Part shown: positions 1 to 8,340 of the stretch, one piece after another | Layout: each line of letters starts with the position of its first letter | How positions within the stretch are numbered: position 1 is the first letter of the stretch | Source: Herbiconiux sp. | Lineage (GTDB): Bacteria > Actinomycetota > Actinomycetes > Actinomycetales > Microbacteriaceae | DNA: 64,000 nt | NCBI RefSeq assembly: GCF_023264855.1 | Contig: NZ_JAHFUW010000003.1 | Span: 62,001 to 126,000, forward strand | Direction of reading: 5' to 3' | Program-made: the position numbers and the translations under genes | Notes under the pieces: generated by a model | Databases searched by the model: none | Told to the model about the DNA's origin: nothing | The model's input: the letters and a program-made list of their open reading frames with translations, nothing else

Positions 1-50
1 TGAGCGACGACGCCTTCGTCGCGGAGCATCGGGACGAGTGGCTGCGGTGA
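1..50 (+). CDS. 3' end of an unidentified protein (partial)
   Basis: Only the last 15 codons are inside the window (frame 3, reading SDDAFVAEHRDEWLR, then TGA at 48-50). The fragment is too short to assign a family. It is probably real because its stop overlaps a GTG start of the next gene in a GTGA arrangement, the pattern used between most co-transcribed genes in this window. It is therefore likely the upstream member of the operon that continues with the hydroxyacid dehydrogenase. Confidence 0.5.
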   Translation, partial: SDDAFVAEHRDEWLR

Positions 51-1093
51 GCGTGGGTGGGCCCCGCGGCAGCGGCGGCGGGCCGGGCGGCGGCAGCGTC
101 GGCGGGCCCGCGGTGCTGGCGATCGTGGCCCCGGCACTTCGGGAAGCGCTGTTCGACGCCGAGTCGGAGGCTCTGCTGCACGGTGCGGGGAGCGTGCTGT
201 TCGCCGAGACGCTCGAGGAGGGTCTGCGGCGGGCGCCCGAGGGCGTGGCCGTGCTGATCACGAGCTGGGGGATGCCGTTGTTGACGGCACCCCTGCTCGA
301 CCGTTTGCCGCACCTGCGTCTGGTGGCGCACATCGGCGCCAGCGTGAAGCCGTTCGCCACCCCCGAGCTGTTCGCCCGCGGCGTGCGGATCACCCAGGCC
401 GGCGCGGCCATGGCGCCGCCGGTCGCCGAGGTGTCTCTCGCCTTCACCCTGGCGCTGCTGCACCGGCTGCCGCGCTTCGATCACGCCCTGCACGCGGGAG
501 CGGAGTGGGCCGACGCCGAGACACAGTCGCCGCGGCACGAGCTCGCCGGCTCGGTCGTGGGCGTGGTCGGCGCCTCGCGCACCGGCCGCGCCTACATCGC
601 GATGGTGCGGGCGCTCGGTGCGCGGGTGCTGCTGAGCGATCCGACCATCGATGCCGCGGAGGCCGCTGCGCTCGGTGCGACGCTCGTACCGCTGGATGAC
701 CTGCTCGCCGGCTCGCGCATCCTGGCCCTGCACGCCCCGAGCCTGCCGGGGACGCTCCGGATGATCGGAGCACGCGAGCTCGCCCTGCTGCCTGACGGCG
801 CGGGGCTGGTCAACACCGCGCGCTCGTGGCTGGTCGACGAGGGCGCACTGGTGGCCGAGCTCGCGAGCGGGCGGATCGACGCCGCGCTGGACGTGTTCGA
901 CGAGGAGCCCCTGCCGGTCGGGCATCCGCTGCGGAGCCTCCCGAACGTTCTCCTGGTGCCTCACCAGGCGGCCGGGACGGTCGAGGGCCGCCGGCGCCAG
1001 GGTGCACTGGTGGCATCGGAGGTGGCGGCGTTCCGCGCCGGTCGACCGCTCGCCCACGAGGTGCACGAGCGCGACCTGGAGACCATGGCGTGA
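47..1093 (+). CDS. D-2-hydroxyacid dehydrogenase, NAD(P)-dependent
   Basis: Probable cytosolic oxidoreductase interconverting a 2-hydroxy acid and a 2-oxo acid. The 348-residue protein has the family layout: a catalytic lid, then a Rossmann cofactor domain with the loop VGVVGASRTG (about 171-180). The catalytic trio is visible: Arg in NTARSW (about 259), Glu in DVFDEEP (about 287) and His in VPHQAAG (about 306). GTG 47 is chosen because it overlaps the preceding stop. Residues 4-21 are a Gly/Pro-rich tail with no domain, so a start at GTG 113 is also possible. The substrate is unknown. It overlaps the following Gfo/Idh/MocA gene by 4 bp, so both probably act on the same sugar acid or hydroxy acid. 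Confidence 0.85.
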   Translation: MSVGGPRGSGGGPGGGSVGGPAVLAIVAPALREALFDAESEALLHGAGSVLFAETLEEGLRRAPEGVAVLITSWGMPLLTAPLLDRLPHLRLVAHIGASVKPFATPELFARGVRITQAGAAMAPPVAEVSLAFTLALLHRLPRFDHALHAGAEWADAETQSPRHELAGSVVGVVGASRTGRAYIAMVRALGARVLLSDPTIDAAEAAALGATLVPLDDLLAGSRILALHAPSLPGTLRMIGARELALLPDGAGLVNTARSWLVDEGALVAELASGRIDAALDVFDEEPLPVGHPLRSLPNVLLVPHQAAGTVEGRRRQGALVASEVAAFRAGRPLAHEVHERDLETMA

Positions 1094-2025
1094 GCGCCGG
1101 TGGGCGTGCGATGCGGGCCGTACTCGCCGGAGCGGCGCACCATCACGCCGTGAGTGACGCGCGAGAGCTCGCGGCGCGCGGAGTCGACCTCGTAGGTGTG
1201 TGGGACGTCGATGATCCGCAGCGCCGCGACGCGCTCGCCGCCGAACTCGGAGTGCCCGTGGCCACCCGGCTCGAGGCGCTCTTCGACCGTGAGCACGAGC
1301 TGGTGATCGGCACGGTGCGCACGCCGCGCGTTCCGCAGCTGGTGCGGGCGGTGCCGGCCGCATCCTTCCTCTTCCTCAACAAGACGATCGCAGCGGGGGA
1401 GCGCGCATTCCGCGCCCTCGAAGCCGAGTGGCGCCCCGAGCGGATGGCCACGGCCTCGGTGCTTCGGTTCGCGCCGGCGGTCCGCGAGCTCGCCGAGCGG
1501 GTGCGCCTGTCGGGGGCGGTCGTGCAGTCGGTATCGGCCACCGCGCGACATGACATCGCCGCGTTCCTCACTCCGGAGCGGGCCTGGCAGGATTCGCCGT
1601 CCGGGGCCGGAGGCACCCTGGTGAATGTGGGCGTGCACGCCTGGGAACTCGTCGCCGCGGTGCTCGGCGACGACCCGGTATCGATCACCTCGGCGAGCCT
1701 GTGGCCCGATCCGCGCGGTTCCCTCTCGGAGGGCGGAGGTCGCGCGACCGCCGTGACGGAGAACGGTGTGCGGGTGGCCGTCGACGTCTCGGGCGCGCCC
1801 GCTCCCGATCGTTACACCGTGTCGGTGCGCACGGCCGTGGGCCATCACGAGGTGGTGCTCGACGCCGAGGCACCCGGCGCCGATCTCGGTTTCGGGGCCG
1901 TGATGGATGCCGTGCTCGCGTGGGTGTGCGGTGGCCCGCATCCGGCATCCTGGCCGCTGACCCGCGTGGTCTACGACGCCGCGCTGAGTGCTGCCGCCGT
2001 GGCCCGGTCAGCCGTTCCGGCCTGA
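1090..2025 (+). CDS. Gfo/Idh/MocA family oxidoreductase
   Basis: Predicted NAD(P)-dependent oxidoreductase acting on a sugar, polyol or sugar acid. About 311 residues: an N-terminal Rossmann fold (MRAVLAGAAHHHAV, then LVGVWDVDDPQRRDALAAEL) and a C-terminal alpha/beta domain. The usual EKP motif is replaced by NKT (FLFLNKTIAAGE), which keeps the Lys expected for catalysis. A later GGTLVNVGVHAWEL segment matches the family's G-G-x-hydrophobic-D/N-x-G-x-H region. GTG 1090 is chosen for its GTGA overlap with the dehydrogenase; ATG 1111 is an alternative. The substrate cannot be named from sequence. A convergent LysR gene follows after 44 bp. Confidence 0.8.
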   Translation: MSAGGRAMRAVLAGAAHHHAVSDARELAARGVDLVGVWDVDDPQRRDALAAELGVPVATRLEALFDREHELVIGTVRTPRVPQLVRAVPAASFLFLNKTIAAGERAFRALEAEWRPERMATASVLRFAPAVRELAERVRLSGAVVQSVSATARHDIAAFLTPERAWQDSPSGAGGTLVNVGVHAWELVAAVLGDDPVSITSASLWPDPRGSLSEGGGRATAVTENGVRVAVDVSGAPAPDRYTVSVRTAVGHHEVVLDAEAPGADLGFGAVMDAVLAWVCGGPHPASWPLTRVVYDAALSAAAVARSAVPA

Positions 2026-2069
2026 CCGGCGATGGAGCAGGAACGCGACCGTGCGCGTGAGCCCTCGCG

Positions 2070-2996
2070 TCACGGCTGCTCGAGCGAGGCGGCGGCCTGC
2101 CGGAAGATCTCGCGCATCCACACGTGCTCGGGATCGCGATTGTGCACCGGATGCCACCAGAGCGCGTTCAGGATGGGTGTCGCGTCGAAGGGCAGCCCGA
2201 CGGTGCGCACGCCCGGCAGGGCAGCCACCAGCGGTGCCAGTCCCGTCTGGATGAGCCCGATGCGCCGGGTGCCGACCACGAAGTGCGGCAGCGCGAGGAA
2301 GCTCTCGACCACCGCTTCGGTGTGGGGCTCGATGCCGAGCTGCTGCACCTGCCGGACGGCCGAGGTGAAGGCGGAGCGGGACTGGTAGGTGGTGACCCAG
2401 GGCAGCTCCGCCATGTTCTGCATGGTCAGCGTCTCGCCCACCTCGTCGTTGTCGTCGGCGACGACCGCCACCCACTGGTCGTGCCACAGGTCGTCGTAGG
2501 GCAGGTCGACGATGAACCCGTGCGGGATGATCAGGCCGTCGGCCGCCCGCAGACGGTTCGCGGCATCCTCGACGATGAGCGGGTTGTGCAGCACGAACCG
2601 GAAGCGAACCCCGGGAGCGATGTTCGCCGCCAGGTCGGAGACCGCCTTCGCGATCGTGGCGAATCCGTAGTCCGAGCCGAACACCGTGAACTCGCGGGTG
2701 GAGCCGGCCGGGCTCCAGCTGGTCTGGCTCTCGAACACGCGGCGGGAGGCCTCGAGGGCGATGGTCGTCAGCTCCGTGAGCCGGATGGCCAGCGGGGTGA
2801 GCTCGTAGTTGTTGCCCTGGCGGGCGAGCAGCGGATCGTCGAAATGCGAACGCAGGCGCGCCAAGGAGGCGCTGAGGGCGGGCTGGCTGAGCCGCAGGCG
2901 CTCGGCCGCCCGGGTGACGCTCCGCTCGGTGAGGAGCGCATCCAGCGACACCAGCAGATTGAGGTCGAGACGGGACAGCAGACGTTCATCGGTCAC
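2070..2996 (-). CDS. LysR-family transcriptional regulator
   Basis: 308-residue LysR-type regulator. The N-terminal winged helix-turn-helix is clear (about residues 8-65: LDLNLLVSLDALLTERSVT, AAERLRLSQPALSASLARLR), followed by a linker helix and a periplasmic-binding-protein-like effector domain. The N-terminus resembles NodD/LinR-type members. It is divergent from the extradiol dioxygenase operon starting at 3146 with 149 bp between them. LysR genes placed this way usually activate the facing operon in response to its substrate or an intermediate and repress themselves, so it is the likely aromatic-responsive activator of 3146-9326. That role is inferred from position only. Confidence 0.9.
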   Translation of the reverse strand: MTDERLLSRLDLNLLVSLDALLTERSVTRAAERLRLSQPALSASLARLRSHFDDPLLARQGNNYELTPLAIRLTELTTIALEASRRVFESQTSWSPAGSTREFTVFGSDYGFATIAKAVSDLAANIAPGVRFRFVLHNPLIVEDAANRLRAADGLIIPHGFIVDLPYDDLWHDQWVAVVADDNDEVGETLTMQNMAELPWVTTYQSRSAFTSAVRQVQQLGIEPHTEAVVESFLALPHFVVGTRRIGLIQTGLAPLVAALPGVRTVGLPFDATPILNALWWHPVHNRDPEHVWMREIFRQAAASLEQP

Positions 2997-3049
2997 GGCG
3001 GTGTGATCCTTCGGTCGGGGTCTTCGTCGTCATTCTTGCATAAACGAAA

Positions 3050-3106
3050 CTGATGACGACCATAGTCAGACTGCGATTCCCTGATACCCACCCCGGCATC
3101 GATAGT
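3050..3106 (+). promoter_or_regulatory. Candidate LysR site and promoter for the meta-cleavage operon
   Basis: The 149-bp divergent region holds an inverted repeat CTGA-N12-TCAG (3050-3069) and a GATAGT -10-like hexamer (3101-3106). No good -35 lies 16-18 bp upstream of it, which fits an activator-dependent promoter. The ribosome binding site AGAAAGGG (3132-3138) precedes ATG 3146. The repeat is short and not a textbook T-N11-A LysR box. Confidence 0.3.
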
Positions 3107-3145
3107 GGGGGAAGGGCCGACGGAGGCCCGCAGAAAGGGTCAACG

Positions 3146-4162
3146 ATGATCAAGCTCCTCTCCCACCTCTCGTACGTGGCGATCACCTCGCCCGACGTCG
3201 AAGCGTCGGTCGAGTTCTACGTGAACCAGGTCGGACTGACCGTGGTCGACCGCCAGGACGGCGCCGTGTATCTGCGCTGCTGGGGCGACTACTACCGCTA
3301 CAGCGTGGTCGTGCTGCCGGGCGACGAGCCCTCGCTCGCCACCATGGCCTGGCGCACCTCGAGCCCCGAGGCGCTCGAGGAGGCCGCGAAGCGACTCGAG
3401 GCCGCCGGTGTGGAGGGTGAATGGTTCGAAGGCGTCTCGATCGGCCGCGCCTTCCGTTTCACCGGTCCGTGGGGCCACAGCATGACGCTGCACTGGGACG
3501 TCGAGCGCCACCAGGCCGCCGGGCACGTCACCTCGATCTTCCCCGACCGCCCCGAGAAGCGCTCCACGGTCGCCGGCGCCCCGCGCCAGCTCGACCACGT
3601 GACCGTCGCCACGAGCGATGTCGACGCCTTCGCCGCCTGGTACAACGACGTGCTCGGCTTCCGCATCATGGCCCGCACCGTGCTCGACGAAGCGCCGATC
3701 TCGGTGTTCTCGGTGCTCACCACCAACGAGAAGTCGCACGACCTCGGTGTGGTGCTCGACGGCTCGAGCCGCGCCGGCCGTGTGAACCATTACGCGTTCT
3801 GGGTCGACACCCGCGAGGAGCTGCTGATCGCCGCCGACGTGCTGATGGAGAACGGCACGCCGATCGAGTACGGCCCGTCGATCCACGGCATCGGTGAGCA
3901 GAACTTCCTCTACTACCGCGAGCCCTCCTCGCTCCGGATCGAGCTGAACACCGGCGGCTACCGCAACTACGTGCCCGACTGGACGCCCAACACCTGGAAG
4001 CCCTCGCTCGGCTCGAACAACCTGTACCGCAACGGCGCCATGCCGATGTCGATGACCGAGTCGTTCCCGCCGGCCGACGGCCCGAGCGCCACCGAGGAAG
4101 GGGTGCCCGACGAGATCAAGGAGGCGCTCCTCAACCCCTACGCCACGCAGGGTCGCGGCTGA
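3146..4162 (+). CDS. Type I extradiol ring-cleavage dioxygenase (catechol 2,3-dioxygenase-like, VOC fold)
   Basis: Predicted Fe(II) enzyme that opens a catecholic ring next to the hydroxyl pair using O2. The 338 residues form two vicinal-oxygen-chelate domains (about 7-120 and 149-270). Metal ligands can be placed in the second domain: His151 (QLDHVTVAT), His215 (RVNHYAFW) and Glu266 (LRIELNTGG), a spacing almost identical to BphC (146/210/260). The second-sphere His198 (KSHDLG) and Tyr256/257 also fit. ATG 3146 is chosen because AGAAAGGG precedes it; an in-frame ATG at 3053 lacks such a site. The stop overlaps the next ATG (TGATG). A long tail after about residue 290 is unassigned. The exact catechol is not predictable. 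Confidence 0.88.
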   Translation: MIKLLSHLSYVAITSPDVEASVEFYVNQVGLTVVDRQDGAVYLRCWGDYYRYSVVVLPGDEPSLATMAWRTSSPEALEEAAKRLEAAGVEGEWFEGVSIGRAFRFTGPWGHSMTLHWDVERHQAAGHVTSIFPDRPEKRSTVAGAPRQLDHVTVATSDVDAFAAWYNDVLGFRIMARTVLDEAPISVFSVLTTNEKSHDLGVVLDGSSRAGRVNHYAFWVDTREELLIAADVLMENGTPIEYGPSIHGIGEQNFLYYREPSSLRIELNTGGYRNYVPDWTPNTWKPSLGSNNLYRNGAMPMSMTESFPPADGPSATEEGVPDEIKEALLNPYATQGRG

Positions 4163-5139
4163 TGGCCTTCGGTGAACTGCCCGACGCCGCCTTCTCGCTC
4201 GTGCGGGTGACGGTTCCGGATGCGGCCGAGCCGCGCGTCGGGCTGGTCGCCGGCGACCGGGTCACCCTGCTGAACGACGACGAGCTCGGCGGCGACGGCC
4301 TGAACGGGTTCCTCGAAGCGCCGGACTGGGATCGCCTCGCGGCGATCGCCCGCGCGGGCGACGATCGGGAGTGGTCGGAGCTGGCGGACGTGACCCTGAG
4401 CGCTCCGGTCGCTCCGCGCCAGGTGCTGCAGACCGGCGCGAACTACCGCACGCACGTGATCGATCTCGTGGTCTCCGGTCTCGCGGCCGACGACCCGCGA
4501 TCGCCCGAGGAGGCCCGCGCCTGGGCCGGCCGGATGATGGACGACCGGCGGGAGAACGGCGAGCCGTATTTCTTCATCGGCCTTCCGGCCTGCGTCGTCG
4601 GCCCCGACGAGGCGCTCGCCCTGCCGGCCTACAGCGAGAAGCACGACTGGGAGCTCGAGCTCGCGGTGGTGATCGGGGCCCGCGCCTTCCGCGTCTCGCG
4701 CGAGGAGGCGATGGATCACGTCGCCGGCTACACGATCGTCAACGACATCACCACCCGCGACCTCGTGTTCCGCAAGGACATGAAAGAGATCGGCACCGAC
4801 TGGTACCGCGGCAAGAACGCCCCGGGCTTTCTGCCCACCGGGCCGTTCCTGGTGCCCGCGCCGTTCGTCGACCCCGCAGCCCTCGGCATCCGTCTCGACC
4901 TGAACGGCCAGACGATGCAGGATGCCTCCACCAGCGACCTGCTGTTCGACATCCCGGCCCTGGTGTCGGGAGCGTCGCAGACCATGCCGCTGCTGCCCGG
5001 CGACCTGCTGCTCACGGGCAGCCCCGCCGGCAACGGGGCGCACTGGGGACGGCTCCTGCGCGCGGGCGACGAGATGGTCGGCTCGATCGAGGGGCTCGGC
5101 AGCCAGACGGTGCGCTGTGTCGAGGAGGCAGCCCGGTGA
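4162..5139 (+). CDS. Fumarylacetoacetate hydrolase family protein
   Basis: 325 residues with the FAH fold in the C-terminal half. The metal site reads as E164-x-E166 (HDWELELAVVIG) and Asp195 in GYTIVNDITTRD, the E-x-E...D pattern of this family. Members hydrolyse, hydrate or decarboxylate 2-oxo acids such as oxopentenoates and acylpyruvates. Directly after an extradiol dioxygenase the expected job is C-C cleavage or hydration of the ring-fission product. It is co-translated with both neighbours (overlaps of 1 and 4 bp). The operon holds a second FAH-fold enzyme at 8337, so the two probably handle successive intermediates. Hydrolase, hydratase and decarboxylase cannot be separated here. Confidence 0.85.
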   Translation: MAFGELPDAAFSLVRVTVPDAAEPRVGLVAGDRVTLLNDDELGGDGLNGFLEAPDWDRLAAIARAGDDREWSELADVTLSAPVAPRQVLQTGANYRTHVIDLVVSGLAADDPRSPEEARAWAGRMMDDRRENGEPYFFIGLPACVVGPDEALALPAYSEKHDWELELAVVIGARAFRVSREEAMDHVAGYTIVNDITTRDLVFRKDMKEIGTDWYRGKNAPGFLPTGPFLVPAPFVDPAALGIRLDLNGQTMQDASTSDLLFDIPALVSGASQTMPLLPGDLLLTGSPAGNGAHWGRLLRAGDEMVGSIEGLGSQTVRCVEEAAR

Positions 5140-6131
5140 CGCGGCCCACCGAGAACCCCGCCGAACTCGATCGCTCCGACCCCGAGTCGGAGATCGCCCG
5201 GGCCGCCGAGGCCTTCCGCAACTGGGGGCGCTGGGGCGCGGACGACGCGCTCGGCACCCTCAACCTGATCGACGGCGCGAAGCGGATCGAGGCCGCCGCG
5301 CTCGTGCGCGAGGGCCTCTCGGTGTCGCTGGCGCAGAGCTTCGACATGAACGGCCCGCAGAAGGGCTGGCGCCGGCGCACCAATCCGGTGCACACCATGC
5401 TCGACACGGGAACGGATGCCGAGCGCGGCAACCAGGGGTTCCCGCACGGCATCGGGGGAGCCGACGACATCGTGGCGATGCCCCTGCAGTGCTCCACGCA
5501 GTGGGACGGGCTCGGCCACATCTTCGACCACGGCCGGGCCTGGAACGGCCGCGCCGCCGGCGACGTGGTGACCAGCGACGGTGACCTGGTGACCGGCATC
5601 GAGCACGCGGCCTCGGCCATCGTGTCGCGCGGCGTGCTGCTGGATCTCGGCCGCTTCCTCGAGCCGGAGTCGGGCGAGCTCGCCGACGGCTACGCCATCA
5701 CCGTGGCCGATCTCGAGGGGTGCATCGCCGCTCAGGGCGCGAGCAGCCGGGTGGGCGCGGGCGACATCGTGCTGGTGCGCACCGGCCGGCTCGCCCGGGC
5801 GCGCCGCGAGGGCTGGGGCGACTACGCCGGCGGCGACAGCCCCGGCCTGTCGTTCACGACGGCCGGCTGGCTGCACTGCAGCGACCTTGCGGCGATCGCC
5901 ACCGACACCTGGGGGTTCGAGGTGCGGCCGAACGAGTTCGACGTGGCCTTCCAGCCCCTGCACCAGGTGGCCATCCCGAACATCGGCCTCACCATCGGCG
6001 AGATGTGGGACCTCGACGAGCTCGCCCGGCTGTGCCGCGATCGAGCCCGCTACGACTTCCTGCTCGCGGCCCCACCGCTGCCCATCACGGGCGCGGTCGG
6101 CTCGCCGATCAATCCCGTCGCCGTGCTCTGA
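5136..6131 (+). CDS. Cyclase-family metal-dependent hydrolase
   Basis: 331-residue member of the cyclase superfamily (kynurenine formamidase-like fold). The metal-binding motif is present in the long bacterial form: CSTQWDGLGH at about 119-128, in place of the short HGTHxDxPxH. The N-terminal segment NWGRWGADDALGTLNLI is characteristic of this subfamily. GTG 5136 overlaps the preceding stop (GTGA). Members hydrolyse amide, lactone or ester bonds. In this operon a lactone or acyl intermediate formed after hydroxylation or ring cleavage is a reasonable substrate, but that is inference. Confidence 0.78.
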   Translation: MTRPTENPAELDRSDPESEIARAAEAFRNWGRWGADDALGTLNLIDGAKRIEAAALVREGLSVSLAQSFDMNGPQKGWRRRTNPVHTMLDTGTDAERGNQGFPHGIGGADDIVAMPLQCSTQWDGLGHIFDHGRAWNGRAAGDVVTSDGDLVTGIEHAASAIVSRGVLLDLGRFLEPESGELADGYAITVADLEGCIAAQGASSRVGAGDIVLVRTGRLARARREGWGDYAGGDSPGLSFTTAGWLHCSDLAAIATDTWGFEVRPNEFDVAFQPLHQVAIPNIGLTIGEMWDLDELARLCRDRARYDFLLAAPPLPITGAVGSPINPVAVL

Positions 6132-6188
6132 CGACGCCGGCACGCTCACCGCATGACCGCACCACCCCGGAACAGAGAGGTTCTGACA

Positions 6189-6209
6189 ATGACCGAGGAC
6201 ACCAAGTGA
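6189..6209 (+). CDS. Possible six-codon leader ORF (MTEDTK) overlapping the monooxygenase start
   Basis: ATG 6189 opens a six-codon frame ending at TGA 6207-6209, which overlaps the GTG start (6206) of the monooxygenase as GTGA. It has its own purine-rich site (AGAGAGG, 6174-6180), while the GTG itself has no good site. It may therefore deliver ribosomes to the GTG by translational coupling, or be the remnant of an older start. It could also be chance. Confidence 0.35.
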   Translation: MTEDTK

Positions 6210-7339
6210 CCGCCGTACGAACGGTGGCGATCGCGGGCAGCGGCGCCTCCGGCATGGCCGCCGCCATCCTGCTCGCCCAAGGAGGCGTCGAGGTCGACGT
6301 CTTCGAGCTGAGGGGCGGGCTGAACGAACACGGCTCCGGCATCACGCTGCAGGGCAACGCCCTGCGCGTGCTCGACCGGCTGGGGGTGTGGAACGAGGCG
6401 CGCGAGCTCGGCCACCCCTTCGAGGGGTTGTCGCTCCGAGCGCCCGGCCCCGACGCCCCGGTTGTCGCCGAACTGCCCGAAGTGAAGACCGGCGGACCCG
6501 ACTACCCCGCGGGGATGGGGATGTACCGTCCCGACCTCGCCCGGGTGCTGCTGCGCCGTGCCCTGGAGCTCGGGGTGCGCGTGCACTTCGGCGCCCCCGT
6601 CACGAACCTCTCGCAGACGGCCACGGGCGTCGAGCTCGAGATCGCGGATGCGCCCGCGGGCACCTTCGACCTGCTCATCGGCGCCGACGGCGTGCACTCG
6701 CTGGTGCGCTCGCTGGTCGGCATCCCGACCGGGCCCGAGCCCACCGGCATGGGCATCTGGCGCACCTTCGTGTCGCGGCCCGCCGAGGTGGAGCACACCG
6801 AGCTCTACTACGGCGGCCCCTCCTACATCGCCGGCTACACGCCCACGGGCGACGACACGATGTACGCGTTCCTGGTGGAGAAGGCGCAAGACCGCTCCGG
6901 CGTCTCCGAGGCCGAGGCCGTCGAGATCATGCGGCAGCAGTCGCTCGCCTACGGGGGTCCGTGGGAATCGATCCGCGCCGATCTCGAGGCCGGCTCCCGG
7001 GTGAACTACACCTGGTTCACCTCGCACGTGGTGCCGGCGCCCTGGAATCGCGGGCGCGTGGTCGTGATCGGCGACGCCGCCCACAGCTGCCCGCCCACCA
7101 TCGCGCAGGGCGCCGCGCAGGCCCTCGAAGACGCCCTCGTGCTGAGTGAACTGCTGCTCGCCGCCGACGAGCTCGACGACGACCTGTGGAACGCCTTCCA
7201 CTCCCGCCGCATCCCGCGGGCGACCGCGGTGGTCGAGGCCTCCGTGCAGCTCGGGAGATGGCAGATCGAGGCCGATCGTGAGGCCGACGCCCCGGGCCTG
7301 CTGTTCGGGATCGCGCACCGGATGGCGGAACCCGCATGA
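6206..7339 (+). CDS. FAD-dependent class A monooxygenase (salicylate hydroxylase-like)
   Basis: 377-residue PHBH-fold flavoprotein expected to hydroxylate an aromatic ring with NAD(P)H and O2. Visible motifs: the FAD dinucleotide fingerprint GSGASG (11-16), the DG motif in LIGADGVHSLVR (mid-protein) and the GD motif GDAAHSCPP (289-297). GTG 6206 is the only sensible start, placing GSGASG close to the N-terminus as usual. It overlaps the amidohydrolase by 4 bp. It would most simply produce the catechol cleaved by the dioxygenase at 3146. Confidence 0.87.
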   Translation: MTAVRTVAIAGSGASGMAAAILLAQGGVEVDVFELRGGLNEHGSGITLQGNALRVLDRLGVWNEARELGHPFEGLSLRAPGPDAPVVAELPEVKTGGPDYPAGMGMYRPDLARVLLRRALELGVRVHFGAPVTNLSQTATGVELEIADAPAGTFDLLIGADGVHSLVRSLVGIPTGPEPTGMGIWRTFVSRPAEVEHTELYYGGPSYIAGYTPTGDDTMYAFLVEKAQDRSGVSEAEAVEIMRQQSLAYGGPWESIRADLEAGSRVNYTWFTSHVVPAPWNRGRVVVIGDAAHSCPPTIAQGAAQALEDALVLSELLLAADELDDDLWNAFHSRRIPRATAVVEASVQLGRWQIEADREADAPGLLFGIAHRMAEPA

Positions 7340-8340
7340 TCACCGACGTGCACGCGCACCTGCTGCTTCCTCAGCTGCATGCCGCCGTGGAGAGTCGCGA
7401 CCCGGCCGGTGCGGCCGAGGCCGCCGCGCTCGAGCGCCGCCGCAACGGCCTGCCGAGCCTGGAGGCGTCGGGCCGGATGATCGGGGAACGCTTCGCGAAG
7501 CTCACCGACCTCGGCGCGCGGCTCGCCGCCATGGACGCCCAGGGTGTGCAGCGCCAATGGGTGAGTGCCTCGCCGAGCCACTTCTACCCCTGGGCGAACG
7601 AGGGGCTGGCGGTGTGGATCGCCGCCGAGGCGAACCGGCTGATCGCCGAGCACGTGGCCCAGGCATCCGGCCGGCTCACCGGCCTCGGCCTGGTGCCGCT
7701 GCAGCATCCGGCCCGCTTGGTGGAGCTGCTCGACGACGCGGTGCTCGGCCGCGGGCTCGCCGGTGTGGAGATCTCGTCGTTCGCGGGCGACGTCGAACTC
7801 TCGGATGACCGCCTGGAGCCGTTCTGGGCCCGGGCCGCCGAGCTCGGCGCGGTGGTGTTCCTGCATCCCTTCGGCTGCAGCCTCGACGAGCGCCTCGACC
7901 GGTTCTACCTGGCCAACACGGTGGGGCAGCCGGCCGAGAACGCGGTAGCGCTCTCGCACCTCATCTTCTCGGGGGTGCTCGACCGGCATCCGGGGCTCCG
8001 CCTGGTGGCGGCGCACGGCGGCGGCTACCTGCCCACCGTGATCGGCCGTTCCGATCACGCCTGGCGGGTGCGGCCCGAGGCGCGGCAGTGCGCCCACGAG
8101 CCCTCGAGCTACCTCACGAAGCTCTGGTACGACACCGTCGTGCACGACGAGCGCACGCTCCGCGCGCTGATCGAGGTGGCCGGGGCGTCACGGGTGCTGC
8201 TCGGCAGCGACTTCCCGTTCGACATGGGGCTCGACGACCCGGTCGCCACGGTGCGGGCGGCCGGGCTGCCCGATGAGGTGCTGGCCGCCGTGCTCGGTGA
8301 GAACGCCGAGGCACTCCTGCCAGGCGGGGTGCGCTCATGA
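7336..8340 (+). CDS. ACMSD-like amidohydrolase (probable nonoxidative decarboxylase)
   Basis: 334 residues of the amidohydrolase 2 family. The residues match aminocarboxymuconate-semialdehyde decarboxylase closely: His6 and His8 (DVHAHL), His177 (VFLHPFG), His227 (AAHGGG) and Asp292 (GSDFPF). Pseudomonas ACMSD uses 9, 11, 177, 228 and 294. The zinc site is therefore complete and a metal-dependent decarboxylation is likely. Possible substrates are a carboxylated muconate semialdehyde from the ring-cleavage step or a hydroxybenzoate upstream of it. ATG 7336 overlaps the monooxygenase stop, and its own stop overlaps the next gene. Confidence 0.82.
   Translation: MITDVHAHLLLPQLHAAVESRDPAGAAEAAALERRRNGLPSLEASGRMIGERFAKLTDLGARLAAMDAQGVQRQWVSASPSHFYPWANEGLAVWIAAEANRLIAEHVAQASGRLTGLGLVPLQHPARLVELLDDAVLGRGLAGVEISSFAGDVELSDDRLEPFWARAAELGAVVFLHPFGCSLDERLDRFYLANTVGQPAENAVALSHLIFSGVLDRHPGLRLVAAHGGGYLPTVIGRSDHAWRVRPEARQCAHEPSSYLTKLWYDTVVHDERTLRALIEVAGASRVLLGSDFPFDMGLDDPVATVRAAGLPDEVLAAVLGENAEALLPGGVRS

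Noticed and set aside
961-1941. Long minus-strand open frame (326 codons) opposite the first two genes
   Set aside because: Composition (His/Arg/Gly-rich) and lack of any domain mark it as an antisense shadow of GC-rich coding DNA. The plus-strand frames carry clear enzyme motifs.
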